DNA of 64,000 nucleotides, taken from Ahaetulla prasina (taxonomy: Eukaryota > Chordata > Lepidosauria > Squamata > Colubridae). The first letter of the stretch is position 1, and each line of letters begins with the position of its first letter. Location: NCBI RefSeq assembly GCF_028640845.1, contig NC_080540.1:228702794-228766793 (forward strand). The letters run 5' to 3'. Positions 11,047 through 20,865 of the stretch are shown in pieces. The translations under genes were made by a program, and so were the position numbers. The notes beneath the pieces were generated by a model. It saw only the letters and a list, made by a program, of their open reading frames with translations. It was not told the DNA's origin and made no database searches.

Positions 11047-11695
11047 GCCAACTCAGTAAGCTCAAACTGCCCAAGGAGCTGCTGATCCAATTCTACAGAG
11101 GAATTATTGAGTCTGTCATTTGCACCTCTATAACGGTCTGGTTCGGTTCTGCAACCCAACAAGAAAAACACAGACTTCAGAGGATAATTAGAACTGCAGA
11201 AAAAATAATTGCTACCAACTTGCCTTCCATTGAGGACCTGTATACTGCACGAATCAAGAAGAGGGCCGTGAAAATATTTGCAGATCCCTCACATCCTGGA
11301 CATAAACTGTTTCAACTCCTACCCTCAAAACGACGCTATAGAGCACTGCACACCAGAACAACTAGACACAAGAACAGTTATTTCCCGAAGGCCATCACTC
11401 TGCTAAACAAATAATTCCCTCAACACTGTCAGACTATTTACTGAATCTGCACTACTATTAATCGTTTCATAGTTCCCATCACCAATCTCTTTCCACTTAT
11501 GACTGTATGACTATAACTTGTTGCTGGCAATCCTTATGATTTACATTGATATATTGACCATCATTTGTGTTGTAAATGTTGTACCTTGATGAACGTATCT
11601 TTTCTTTTATGTACACTGAGAGCATATGCACCAAGACAAATTCCTTGTGTGTCCAATCACACTTGGCCAATAAAATTCTATTCTATTCTATTCTA
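11045..11695 (+). mobile_element. ATAGA-tailed CR1/L3-like LINE, 5' truncated
   Basis: Sense-strand copy ending in GGCCAATAAAATTCTATTC plus TTCTA repeats. It encodes the C-terminus of a reverse transcriptase, with words LPSIEDLYTARIKKRAVKIF and LFQLLPSKRRYRALHTRT (frame 11220-11414), followed by a 3' UTR. It matches the minus-strand copy at 19382-20115 along its length. Known in snakes as a LINE group whose tail seeds AATAG microsatellites; the exact subfamily is inferred. Confidence 0.85.
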
Positions 11696-11910
11696 TGATG
11701 GACAGGCTGAACATCTCACTTTACATGGTCTGTTTGAAGGACCACCAAGTCCAAACAGAAGGAATCACACTAGGCTTGAAATAGTTTTCAATCTGGGTAG
11801 CAGGTTCAAGAGCTATAATATGTAGGCTACCTGCTCAATTTTCTTTTCTATGGTGGCTAGTTATAAGTACAATTATAAATTTGCCTCTTTATCTCTGGTT
11901 ATAACATTGC

Positions 11911-12143
11911 AATACCAATAGCACTTAGACTTATATACTGCTTCACAGTGCTTTACAGCCCTCTCTAAGCGGTTTACAGAGCCAGCGTATTGCCCCCAAC
12001 AATCAGGATCTTCATTTTACCAATCTCGGAAGGATGGAAGGCTGAGTCAACCTTGAGCCTGGTGAGATTTGAACTGCCAAATTGCAGGCAGCCGGCAGGC
12101 AGCAGAAGTAGCCTGCAGTACTGCATTCTAACCACTGCACCAA
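11911..12143 (-). mobile_element. Sauria-type SINE (tRNA-derived, RTE/BovB-like tail)
   Basis: Read on the minus strand it begins GGTGCAGTGGTTAGAATGCAG and has a B-box-like GCAGTTCAAATC. It continues with GGTTGACTCAGCCTTCCATCC and a GCTGTAAAGCACTGTGAAGC segment, ending in TAAGTCTAAGTGCTATTGG. This order (tRNA-related head, central domain, BovB-like tail) is that of the Sauria SINE widespread in squamates. About 230 bp, close to full length. Confidence 0.8.
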
Positions 12144-12199
12144 CATAACTCTCTTCTTTCTATAATCTGTCCTGCCTAATCATCAAACTATAAACCATA

Positions 12200-12480
12200 A
12201 ATTTGTTTTTCTGCCCCCTGTTTTACACAGAAAAGTCCATGTTTCCAATCAGCAGTAAATGTAGATCTTATCTTTTCTCTAATCAAAGAAGTCAATTTTG
12301 CTATCTTAGCAAGTTCTATCATCCTCATCAGCCATTCCTGTCAAATATTTCCATATTTGAATCCAAAATCTTCTAGCTTTTTTATATCTCCACCAAATTT
12401 GCTAAAATATCCCTTCTTATTGTTCACATTTGCAACATAAATTTGAAGTTTCCCTATATGGTCCATTCCAAGAAATTCCT
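12200..12480 (-). pseudogene. L1 ORF2 C-terminal fragment
   Basis: Minus-strand translation gives QEWLMRMIELAKIAKLTSL and, nearby, YFSKFGGDIKKLEDFGF. This is the same domain as EEWILKVINLAEMAKISAF in the L1 fragment at 15510-16175. Stops and frame changes are present. A degraded L1 3' remnant. Confidence 0.6.
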
Positions 12481-12540
12481 TTGGTGACATAGTACACAGC
12501 TGATCCTCAATTGTCTATCTCTTTGAAGGCCCTCCTAGAC

Positions 12541-12610
12541 CAGAGGTGTGGAATGATGGACCTTTTATGAATTGTGGACTTCAACTCCCAGAATTCCTGA
12601 GCCAATCTGG
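12541..12610. mobile_element. Foldback hAT MITE, half copy
   Basis: Contains CAGAGGTGTGGAATG and CTTCAACTCCCAGAATTCC from one arm of the foldback family. No second arm. Confidence 0.55.
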
Positions 12611-12962
12611 ACATGGCAGCCATGGCTTAGAAAGCTTTACACAAATTCATCTTGTGTGATAGTTGTACCAACTCCTGGACCAGTCATTGTTGTAATTGTG
12701 TTTATCTCACATTGGAGGTTTGATTATTATGGTTTTAATTACTGTTAGACCTCCAAAGTGACAGAAGTAAGAATGACTGCCACATAAATCAAATTAAAAA
12801 ATAAATCCTATGATTGCATTACTAAGCACCACATATCATCAGATCCTAAATCACCACACATCCCATATACGTCTAACAAACCAACAGTTTGTCCGAATGA
12901 GGGTTGGAAAAAACAAGCTCAAAAGCTATTTTAAATATTGTATCAGGAATGAGGATGTAGAT

Positions 12963-13097
12963 CAGGGGTGTCCAAACTTGGTCCCTTTAAGACTTTTGGA
13001 CTTCAACTCGCAGAGTTCCTCAGCCAGCTTTGCTGGCTGAGGGACTCTGGGAGTTGAAGTCCAAAAGTCTTAAAGGGACCAAGTTTGGACACCCCTG
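12963..13097. mobile_element. Complete foldback hAT MITE (135-bp near-perfect palindrome)
   Basis: Starts CAGGGGTGTCCAAACTTGG and ends with its exact reverse complement CCAAGTTTGGACACCCCTG. The two arms meet at GCCAGCTTTGCTGGC. ATGTAGAT is duplicated on both sides (12955-12962 and 13098-13105), an exact 8-bp target duplication. It is the reference copy for the many half copies in this window. Confidence 0.93.
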
Positions 13098-13291
13098 ATG
13101 TAGATCCTATATATTTGATGGGAGCGTTTGCTTTGACAGGAATAATATTATTTTATAATATTAATTTAAATTAAATATTAAATTAAAATTTTATAACTCC
13201 ACTATCGCAGCATTCTGCCTATATGTCTCAGTTTCAGATAGGCCTGCTTGCACCTTACCCCGGCTGAGCTTTTAGCAATAGTTGTGGAGTA

Positions 13292-13680
13292 CAGGTAGTC
13301 CTCCATTTACGACAGTTCACTTAGTGACCGTTCAAAGTTACAATGGCACTGAAAAAAGTGGTTTATGACCATTGTTCATGGTTCTGACCATTGCAGCATC
13401 CCCATGGTCACGTGATTTACATTCCGGTGCTTGACAATTGACTCGCATGTGTGACGGTTGCAATATCCCGGGGTCATGTGATCCCCTTTTGCGAACCTTC
13501 TGACAAACAAAGTCAACGGGAAAGCCAGATTCACTTAACAACCATGTTACTAATTTAACAACTTTCAGCGTTTCCCTTAACAAATGTGGCAAGAAAAGTC
13601 ACAAAATGGGCCCAGGCTCACTGAACAAATTTCTCGCTTAGCAACATAAAGTTGTGTGGTCGTAAGTTGAGAACTATCTG
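13292..13680. mobile_element. Complete Tigger/mariner-like MITE
   Basis: Begins CAGGTAGTCCTCCATTTACG and ends GTCGTAAGTTGAGAACTATCTG, flanked by TA at 13290-13291 and 13681-13682. The interior carries GTTCACTTAGTGACCGTTC and GACAAACAAAGTCAACGGG. 389 bp, non-coding. Other copies: 405-657, 2033-2437, 7911-8280. Confidence 0.85.
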
Positions 13681-13682
13681 TA

Positions 13683-14939
13683 TGCAGTACGACTCCAAAA
13701 CACCTCTCTTCAAAAAAAACAACAACCGGTGACCCTGGAGCTCCCCTAAATGTGGCTTTGTAAACGTTGGTAAGATCTGAAGACCTCACTCCTTCCAGGA
13801 GAAACTCATGAGATGTGACCTGTTTCTGCCAGTGTACATATATCTCTGCTTTGAGACTTTCTTTCTTTTTTTTTTGTACTTCAGGGGGAAAAAACTCATT
13901 AACTGTATCCCTTTGTTCTTCCTAATATATTGGTTGGCTCTGGCTGTTCACTCAATAACAGACGCCCACTGCTTCTGATTATCTCTAAAGTGGGAGCATA
14001 CAACCAATGACCCCCAGTTCAATTGCAACCTCTGTTCCTTGGCTACAGGCCTCCAGAGTTTATTACAGTTTAGTCATTCTTAATGTGACAGAAGGGTCTC
14101 CACTATAATATACATGGGGGAACAATCACACTGAATGTATTTAATTTAGTTTACATTTTTAACTTCAGTACTGTACTTTATCCAAGCGTTCACACAAGAT
14201 GGAAAAGCTGTAGTCAAACAAACCAAATTTTTTTAAAAAGCGTAGAGGATGTATAGCATACAAAACCACAATCAAGATTCATTTTAGAGTTCAAATCCTG
14301 TGTCAGCAGCAAAGGGTGGTTAGAACTGGTCAAATCTCACCGTTTCCAGAAAGTTTGCACAAGGCTTAAAACCAAGTTAGGCTATTATAGAAATTATTGT
14401 GACATTTGATACATCCAGGCAAAATGTGTTGACTTTCTTCTGTTTCTCCCAGAACTTTCTGGTCTCCATCCAAATGTAGTTAGTTCTGCTTAGATTGATT
14501 TGCAGGTGCTGAGCTATCTTGAAGCAGAGTCCTCTCAAGACCGGCAGTTACCAAGTAAACCTTTACTCCCAAGAAGTTGTCCTGAAGAGTCTTGCTGTCT
14601 ATCTACAGTTTGTAAACTTGTCCTTAATGTGATGGAACCAAAATAGGCTTGGATTTCGTGTCTCTCTGTTGAAGTCAGAGCCTAGGGCTGGAGGATCAGA
14701 AGCTGGAGAAGATGCTACCACAAAGAGCACAAAATTAGTCTCTCGCACTTTGGGATCAGGCTCACGATGATCATTATTTCATATGCAGATGAAGACTGGT
14801 TCAAGCAGCCCATAACATTAAATCAAATGTAGTTTTTTTGATCTAGCTTTATCTGCTTTTAGAAAATCAGCTCCCAGCACATTATTCTGAAAACAGAGGG
14901 GCCTTGCCCCAAAAGATTGCATATTCTAAGTCTTCCAAG
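13683..14939. other. Unassigned sequence
   Basis: No repeat termini, exons or RNA genes recognised in this stretch. Confidence 0.4.
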
Positions 14940-15107
14940 CATTTGTTTGTTTGTTTGTTTGTTTGCAACCTGCTTTTGTTTTTTTACAAGTAACTCAAGG
15001 TAACAAATATATACAACACACCTTCCTCTTCCTATTTTCCCCACAGCAACAACCCTCTGAGGTGAGTTGGACTGAGAGAGTGTGACCAGCTCAAAGTCAC
15101 CCAGCTG
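14940..15107 (-). mobile_element. tRNA-derived/MIR-like SINE (left part), interrupted
   Basis: A TTTG repeat (14940-14964) is followed by CTTCCTCTTCCTATTTTCCCC and GACTGAGAGAGTGTGACC, ending at CACCCAGCTG. The right part continues at 15420. In antisense this is the squamate SINE seen also at 44905-45110, 30590-30685 and 55187-55395. Confidence 0.6.
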
Positions 15108-15419
15108 CAGAGGTGAAATCGGGTAAAATGCTACTGGTTCAGACCGGTTCGGCTGAACCAGTAGTGGCAGCGGCGTGCGGTTCAGAGAGCCAGTAGTGGC
15201 GGCAGCATGAAGTTCCACCCACCCGCCTGGATGTCATTACTTCCTGATTTTAACCAGGAAGTAACCTGTACATGCACAGAATGCTTTGTGCATGCGCAGA
15301 GGGTCCAAATGTGCACGCATGTGGAGCAAACACTTCTGAACCAGTAGGGAAAGTAAGTAGATTCTCCAAACCACGTGCTGCTGCCGCTACCGGTCTGAAC
15401 CGGTAGCATTTCACCCCTG
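15108..15419. mobile_element. hAT MITE, family B, exact 8-bp target duplication, inside a SINE
   Basis: Left end CAGAGGTGAAATCGGGTAAAATG and right end GCATTTCACCCCTG. CCCAGCTG flanks both sides (15100-15107, 15420-15427). The interior is CpG-rich with repeated ACCGGT / GGTTC words. It splits the SINE, whose right part (GGCTTTAATGCC...GTGCTTTAACCACCAGA) continues to about 15500. Confidence 0.92.
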
Positions 15420-15509
15420 CCCAGCTGGCTTTAATGCCTAAAATGGAACTTGAGCTCAGAGGGTCCTGGCTTCTAGCCTAGTGCTTTAACCACCAGACAA
15501 AACTATCTC

Positions 15510-16175
15510 TCTATGTATGTATCCTAATATCCAAGCGAAATGTTGGAGGTGTGATTGTGATGACGCTACATATTTTCATATTTGGTGGACTTGCAAGAAA
15601 ATTAAGGTCTTTTGGATAAGAATTTGGTGGATTATTCAAAATGTACTGAAGAAGAAGATAAAGTTCCTGCCACAATTTTTCCTTTTGGGAATTATAACGG
15701 ATTGTACAGGGATTGAGACTAAATTGATTCTGAATTTAATAACAGCAGCAAGACTGTTGATTGGACAATACTGGAAGAAAGAAGAGGTACCTACAATAGA
15801 AGAATGGATACTGAAAGTCATTAATTTGGCTGAGATGGCTAAAATCTCAGCGTTTTTAAAAGACAATACGCAGGAAAGATATTTAATTGAATGGAAAAAA
15901 TGGATTGATTATCTACAAAACAGATATCAGATTAAGAAATATCAGATTGCCTTTGAATAATTAGAAAGTTATTTTATGTAATGGGAGGGGTTGGGAGATG
16001 AAAAGCTTTGGATGTGGTTATTTGGATTGGAAGGAAAATTTTATTCTATGTTTGGTTTATGTATAACAATACCTTGTGATTGACCCGGGAAGCCGGGGAG
16101 GGGAAGGGGTTTTGGGAGGAGGGGGAAAAGGGGGAAAATGTTTTTGTTTTTTAAAACTCTTTCAATAAAAAAAAA
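15510..16175 (+). mobile_element. L1 LINE 3' fragment with ORF2 C-terminus and poly(A)
   Basis: Starts inside ORF2, runs through a 3' UTR with a G-rich stretch (GGAGGAGGGGGAAAAGGGGG) and ends AATAAAAAAAAAAAAG. The coding part matches the minus-strand L1 around 23510-23770. This is a typical 5'-truncated L1 insertion. Confidence 0.8.
15517..15960 (+). pseudogene. L1 ORF2 C-terminal domain, open but truncated
   Basis: Frame of 147 codons open to a stop at 15958-15960. It begins with a Cys/His-rich segment (CWRCDCDDATYFHIWWTC) typical of the ORF2 C-terminus, then GIITDCTGIETKLILNLITA and EEWILKVINLAEMAKISAF. An intact ORF2 is roughly 1200-1300 aa with endonuclease and reverse transcriptase domains; both are absent. 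It is not a working gene. Its open state suggests a fairly recent insertion compared with 12200-12480. Confidence 0.75.
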
Positions 16176-16189
16176 AAAGAAAAAAGAAA

Positions 16190-16300
16190 GGTCAGCAGCT
16201 CAGCGGTTTGAATCCTAGTGCTGCTGTGTAACGTGGTGAGCTCCCGTTACTTGTCCCAGCTTCTGCCAACCTAGCAGTTCGAAAGCACATAAAAAATGCA
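16190..16300 (+). mobile_element. tRNA-derived SINE fragment
   Basis: Contains the tRNA-like GCGGTTTGAATCC (B-box-like), then GTGAGCTCCCGTTACTTGTC and CAACCTAGCAGTTCGAAAGC. The same family, reversed, occupies 20836-21722. Confidence 0.6.
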
Positions 16301-16304
16301 AGGG

Positions 16305-16635
16305 TAAGGAAAGAGGAGTAAAGAAGGAAGAAAGTAGGTAGGTAGGTAGGAAGGTAGGAAAGAAGGGAGGGAGAAGAAAGGATAGGAGGAGGAGAAGGAG
16401 GAGAAGATAGAGGGTTAGAAAGGATGGTAGTGAGAAGCGGGGAAGAGGAGGGGAAGTAGGAAAGTGAGGAGAAGGATGGTGGAGGGAGTGGCGGTCGAGC
16501 AGCCCGGATTGAGCATAATTTGAGTATAGATTGTTTTGATTATTGATTGTTGTATAAGTGATTGTATTGTACACTGGTTAAATTGTGGGAACTATTATGG
16601 AAAATAAAAAATTTTGCCCTATAAAAAAAAAAAAC
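16305..16635 (+). mobile_element. L1 3' UTR remnant: polypurine tract and poly(A) end
   Basis: About 180 bp of AGG/AAG-rich purine sequence, followed by CAGCCCGG, TGATTGTTGTATAAG and AAAATAAAAAATTTTGCCC with a final A run. The layout mirrors the minus-strand L1 end at 22793-23110 (purine-rich 3' UTR, short unique segment, poly(A)). Confidence 0.5.
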
Positions 16636-16712
16636 AACTGTCTCTCTTCTGTTATATCTTATACAGTATATCTTTTACACACATGCACATATGCACACAC
16701 ATATACATTGTG

Positions 16713-16724
<12 letters not shown>

Positions 16725-16751
<27 letters not shown>
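16725..16751. repeat. TA microsatellite
   Basis: TGTGTGTG followed by a TA run immediately left of the palindromic element. Confidence 0.9.
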
Positions 16752-16753
<2 letters not shown>

Positions 16754-16915
16754 TGAGGTTTTCGCGGGTGCCTGTATGTAGGTCTTTGGTTATTCGGGTT
16801 TTCTCCCGCATAGAATTGGAAGTGTCTTGGCGACGTTTCGACGAATGAGACTTCGTCGAAACGTCGCCAAGACACTTCCAATTCTACACGGGAGAAAACC
16901 CGAATAACCAAAGAC

Positions 16916-16919
<4 letters not shown>
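16752..16919. mobile_element. Palindromic Penelope-like fragment centred on a hammerhead helix-II hairpin
   Basis: Arms 16778-16845 and 16852-16919 are reverse complements over 68 bp with about two mismatches, separated by TGAGAC. The right arm begins TTCGTCGAAACGTC. In Penelope-like elements GAAAC-GTC follows hammerhead helix II; here GACGAA pairs with TTCGTC around the TGAGAC loop. The CUGANGA core expected 5' of helix II is absent, because the left side is instead the complement of the right. The left arm extends further (TTCTGAGGTTTTCGCGGG), suggesting the longer 3' end lies on the minus strand. Family assignment is inferred. Confidence 0.55.

Positions 16920-16968
<49 letters not shown>
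16920..16968. repeat. CA microsatellite
   Basis: About 25 CA units directly adjoining the palindrome. A shorter TG run follows at 16979-16991. Confidence 0.95.
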
Positions 16969-16970
<2 letters not shown>

Positions 16971-17029
16971 ATTCAGAGTGTGTGTGTGTGTATCTTAGGA
17001 CAAAGCTCTGTTTTGTTTTTAAGTTGTTT

Positions 17030-17150
17030 TTTCAGTTCTTTAGAACATCTAAAGAACAACTGAAGAAACTTCTTGGATTAGAAGTGAGACATCATCAAGG
17101 AAAAACAGAAAGTCCTGTTGAAAAAGAACCTTTGGGAAAAGTATAAAAGG
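17030..17150 (+). mobile_element. Penelope-like fragment with a decayed hammerhead motif
   Basis: CTGAAGA (17060-17066) is followed by a 6-bp stem ACTTCT/AGAAGT (17068-17073 with 17080-17085) and then GAGAC where GAAAC is expected. This fits CUGANGA-helix II-GAAA with one core mutation. Just upstream is a small inverted repeat (17035-17044 and 17048-17057, GTTCTTTAGA/TCTAAAGAAC). The downstream AAGTCCTGTTGAAAAAGAACC resembles the element at 52024-52111. Confidence 0.5.
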
Positions 17151-17377
17151 AATAGATATGGTGAACCTTTTTTCCATGAAATGATATTAACCCATAGGAA
17201 AAAATACATAAAAGTCTCCAAAAAAAAAATAGTTTTGCAGTCAGTGACAAAATTATATGGAGCCAATACCTGTGTATGTGATTTTTGCATTGCTGTACAG
17301 CTGTATATGATGTGCACAAGCCACCTTTCTTCTTCTCTCTCTACTATCCCACAGGAACTTATTTTTATCCTGTTTGG

Positions 17378-17556
17378 GGTAGGGGTGGGTTCCACTTACC
17401 TTTACTATTGGTTCCCAATGGGAGCGAGCGAGTGCTTCTGCACATGTGCAGATCATCTATGATGATGTCCAGCCAGGTAGGCGGAACCTCCTGCCGCCAT
17501 TACTACCGGTTCACAATAACCAGACTGAACCAGAAGCAATCCAGCACTTATTTGGG
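17378..17556. mobile_element. Degraded hAT MITE (family B-like)
   Basis: Starts near GGGGTGGGTTCCACTTACC and contains CACATGTGCAGATCATC and CTACCGGTTCACAATAACC, ending near GAAGCAATCCAGCAC. Termini are too diverged to define a target duplication. Confidence 0.5.
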
Positions 17557-18799
17557 GACCCTAAGAAGGCTTACTCAAAGGTTTACTCCACAACTCATAG
17601 GATAATATAGAGAAAAACGGAGCCATAATCCTCTTGCATAAAGTAAAAATGAAATCAAATTAGCTCAGAGAAAATCAAGATGGAGGAAACCGTTACAATT
17701 AAAATGAAGATAAAATGTTAGTAGCTCAGCAATTGTTTACAAGAGAGAAACTCATGCCATTGTTTCCAGTGTCCTTCCCTAATACAGTACATGGGAATTG
17801 GAAAACTCTAGAGGTGCCCAAGTATGGAGAATTGCTCCATTTTTAGGATTTCACCAAAAATATATTATCAACCAGAAAGAAAGCCATAGCCTTATTTTCC
17901 ATTGCATCTCAGACAGTGAGATGGATCCTGGCCTGTCCTCCAATGTTGAAGGCAGTGCCTCATTCAAGCACTTCTTTGAATATATTGGTCTCCAACCATA
18001 TAGGGCACAGTTAGCAAAATGTTATATTTCAAAATAGAAGTCCAACATCATGGGCAACATATTGCCCATCCTTGATTTGAGGTTTTGTAAGTAACACTGG
18101 TATACTAGTAAATGCGCAATGAGTTCATGTGATCTCCTGTCTTGTAAAATGATGTCACAAACCTCTATATGAAGATAGTAGCATCAGAGCAGGAGAAGTT
18201 AAACGACAAAGGGTTGTTGTTTTTTACAACTTCCTAATGACACTTTTCCACTGATTTTTTAAATTTTAAAAAAGCACCCTTTTCAAACCATATGGCGAGC
18301 ATGAACTATAAAACCTCTCACGTCACCTAACAATTTCTTGTTAACATATGGTCTCTTAAATGTAGATGTTCATCAGCTTGACTTTTTTTAAAGCTAGTAG
18401 TAAAATATGTCTAAATCTGAAACAGATGCCCATGTCCACCTAGGGATAAATGTATTACACAGACAAAATCAGGTTCAAGTGGAGCTAGTTTCAAAAAAAA
18501 AAGAAGAAAAGAAAAAAAGACCACAAGCATGTGGCATACACCTGCTTCCTAACTCTGGAGCAATACAAAAGTATATATTTTTACAATTTACAACCTGCAG
18601 AAATTCTGCAAATGTTTATGAAAATAACAGTAAACTGTGTCAAATTGCTTTTAAATGAAAGGCAAAAACGTGGTAGTAACTCACGAAACACTAATGCTTG
18701 CTTGAAATTTCCTTTTTCTCCTTTCTATCTAAAATTAATAGTATACTGCATAGTATATTAGGGTTCAGTGGAATGGGTGTGCCATTGGGAGTCTTAAAG
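17557..18799. other. Unassigned sequence
   Basis: No repeat termini or exons recognised. Confidence 0.4.
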
Positions 18800-18924
18800 C
18801 AGTGTTTCTTAATCTCAGCAACTTTAAGATGTGTATACTTCAACTCCCAGAATTCCCTGGTCAGCATAGGAATTTTGGGAGTTGAAGTCCACACATCTTA
18901 AATTTCTGAGATTGAGAAACATTG
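18800..18924. mobile_element. Foldback hAT MITE, diverged termini
   Basis: Ends CAGTGTTTCTTAATCTC and GAGATTGAGAAACATTG are inverted. The arms carry CTTCAACTCCCAGAATTCC and its complement. Flanks TCTTAAAG (18792-18799) and ACCTAAAG (18925-18932) agree at 6 of 8 positions, consistent with an old 8-bp duplication. Confidence 0.8.
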
Positions 18925-19008
18925 ACCTAAAGGACCAAGATGGAGACAGCTCTTCCCAAATCTATTTCAGTGGATATTAAGTGGATTTTGTCCCCTCGAT
19001 GGGGGACA

Positions 19009-19045
19009 ACCAACCAACCAACCAACCAACCAACCAACCAACCAA
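19009..19045. repeat. CCAA tandem repeat
   Basis: About nine CAAC units. Confidence 0.95.
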
Positions 19046-19381
19046 TCCTACTGTTATTCAAGAAATTATTCTATCAATAGATCATTTATTGCCAAACCAA
19101 ATAAATTAGGCAACTTTTTATACCCGCTTTTTCAAAGATTTTCAAAATTATATTAACTGGCTGCCAAGTAAAAATATTTCCTCCACTTCCTTAGTAAATA
19201 AGTGCTATCAAAACTGGAGCAAAATGTGTTCCTCAGTTCCAGCCACTTATAGTCCACCCTTCGACATGTGAGCTAGGATTATTTATCTGATCAGATGAAC
19301 GTCAAAAGATCAATTCAAATAATGTGGATTTCGGTGTAGGAATATTGTCATGTGAATTGCCTATGGTCCATATGCTGCCAT

Positions 19382-20115
19382 TAGAATAGAATAGAATAGA
19401 ATAGAATAGAATAGAATTTTTATTGGCCAAGTGTGATTGGACACACAAGGAATTTGTCTTGGTGCATATGCTCTCAGTGTACATAAAAGAAAAGATACAT
19501 TCATCAAGGTACAACATTTACAACACAATTGATGGTCAGTATATCAATATAAATCATAAGGATTGCCAGCAACAAGTTATAGTCATACAGTCATAAATGG
19601 AAAGAGATTGGTGATGGGAACTATGAGAAGATTAATAGTAGTGCAGATTCAGTAAATAGTTTGACAGTGTTGATGGAATTATTTGTTTAGCAGGGTGATG
19701 ACCTTCGGGAAAAAACTGTTCTTGTGTCTAGTTGTTCTGGTGTGCAGTGCTCTATAGCGTCGTTTTGAGGGTAGGAGTTGAAACAGTTTATGTCCAGGAT
19801 GTGAGGGGTCTGTAAATATTTTCACGGCCCTCTTCTTGATTCGTGCAGTATACAGGTCCTCAATGGAAGGCAGGTTGGTAGCAATTATTTTTTCTGCAGT
19901 TCTAATTATCCTCTGAAGTCTGTGTTTTTCTTGTTGGGTTGCAGAACCGAACCAGACAGTTATAGAGGTGCAAATGACAGACTCAATAATTCCTCTGTAG
20001 AACTGAATCAGCAGCTCCTTGGGCAGTTTGAGCTTACTGAGTTGGCGCAGAAAGAACATTCTTTGTTGTCCTTTTTTAATGATGTTTTTGATGATAGCTG
20101 TCCATTTTAGATCCT
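19382..20115 (-). mobile_element. ATAGA-tailed CR1/L3-like LINE, 5' truncated
   Basis: Six TAGAA units (about 19382-19416) precede TTTTTATTGGCCAAGTGTG, the reversed 3' end. The copy is colinear with 11045-11695 and extends about 60 bp further 5'. It is uninterrupted and so shows where CR1 inserted in the 4561-6245 copy. Confidence 0.88.
19679..20059 (-). pseudogene. LINE reverse transcriptase C-terminal domain, truncated
   Basis: An uninterrupted frame of 126 codons reading LSKLKLPKELLIQFYRGII, TVWFGSATQQEKHRL, RIIRTAEKIIATNLPSIEDL and ending KVITLLNK. This is the post-palm C-terminal part of a CR1/L2/Rex1-type reverse transcriptase. The catalytic YADD motif and the endonuclease lie upstream and are missing, so it cannot act alone. 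The clean frame suggests recent insertion. Confidence 0.8.
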
Positions 20116-20309
20116 GTTACAGCCTATTAACATGCAATTGAGAATAAATTGAAATTTCCATTCCTTTTCAGTTTTGAGTTCTCCTGGCTGAGCCATGGAA
20201 AATTCATAAAACTCTTTTACTTTATAGTTTTGTTATAAAAATTATAGCTAGCTAACCCTATAGGTGTGCATTCCACCCTGGCTGTGGAACAGCATGCTAG
20301 GGCAACACC

Positions 20310-20446
20310 CAGTGGTGGGATTCAAATAATTTAACAACCGGTTCTCTGCCCTAATGATTTCTTCCAACAACCAGTCCATCAAACTGCTCAGAAAGTTAAC
20401 AACCGGTTGTCCCAAAGTGGTGCGAACTGGCTGAATCCCACCACTG
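20310..20446. mobile_element. Short hAT MITE, exact 8-bp target duplication
   Basis: Ends CAGTGGTGGGATTCAAAT and GAATCCCACCACTG. GCAACACC occurs on both sides (20302-20309, 20447-20454). The interior has two inverted AACAACCGGTT words. 137 bp, non-coding. Confidence 0.93.
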
Positions 20447-20835
20447 GCAACACCTCAAGCTGCCAATACAGTCCTGATTTAAAAGGGGGTGGATGACAAT
20501 GTGCTAAATTTGATTCGATTTAATTAGAATTAAATGCAATGAAAATATCATCTATATCCCACAATGTTTCACTTCTGTGACATTAATAATTATAGTCGGA
20601 CCCTGTTTCTAGAGAGATTTAGGGACCCTCTCCAGAGTTAGCTAAACGAAGATGGCAAAAAGTCAAAATGGCGGCTGCAATAATGTGATCAAAGCCCTAA
20701 TCAAGAAAAGGAAAGGCTTGGATTTTATAATGCAATCACCACACCATTTTTTCATACCTTTTCCGTTCTTCATAAATGCCTTCAGTCCTACTTAAGGGAG
20801 CTAGATTGTGCCCCTTTCTGTAATCACACCACTAA

Positions 20836-20860
20836 AGGTAAAGGTAAAGGTTTTCCCTGT
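20836..20860 (-). mobile_element. tRNA-derived SINE, 3' end (left of LTR insertion)
   Basis: AAAGGTAAAGGTAAAGG tail of the SINE, interrupted at CCAGT by a solo LTR. The remainder lies at 21407-21722. Confidence 0.75.
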
Positions 20861-20865
20861 CCAGT

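Noticed and set aside
16675..16965. Open frame across the palindrome with Val/Cys and Tyr/Ile repeats
   Set aside because: Produced by CA and TA microsatellites plus the palindrome read through; not a gene.
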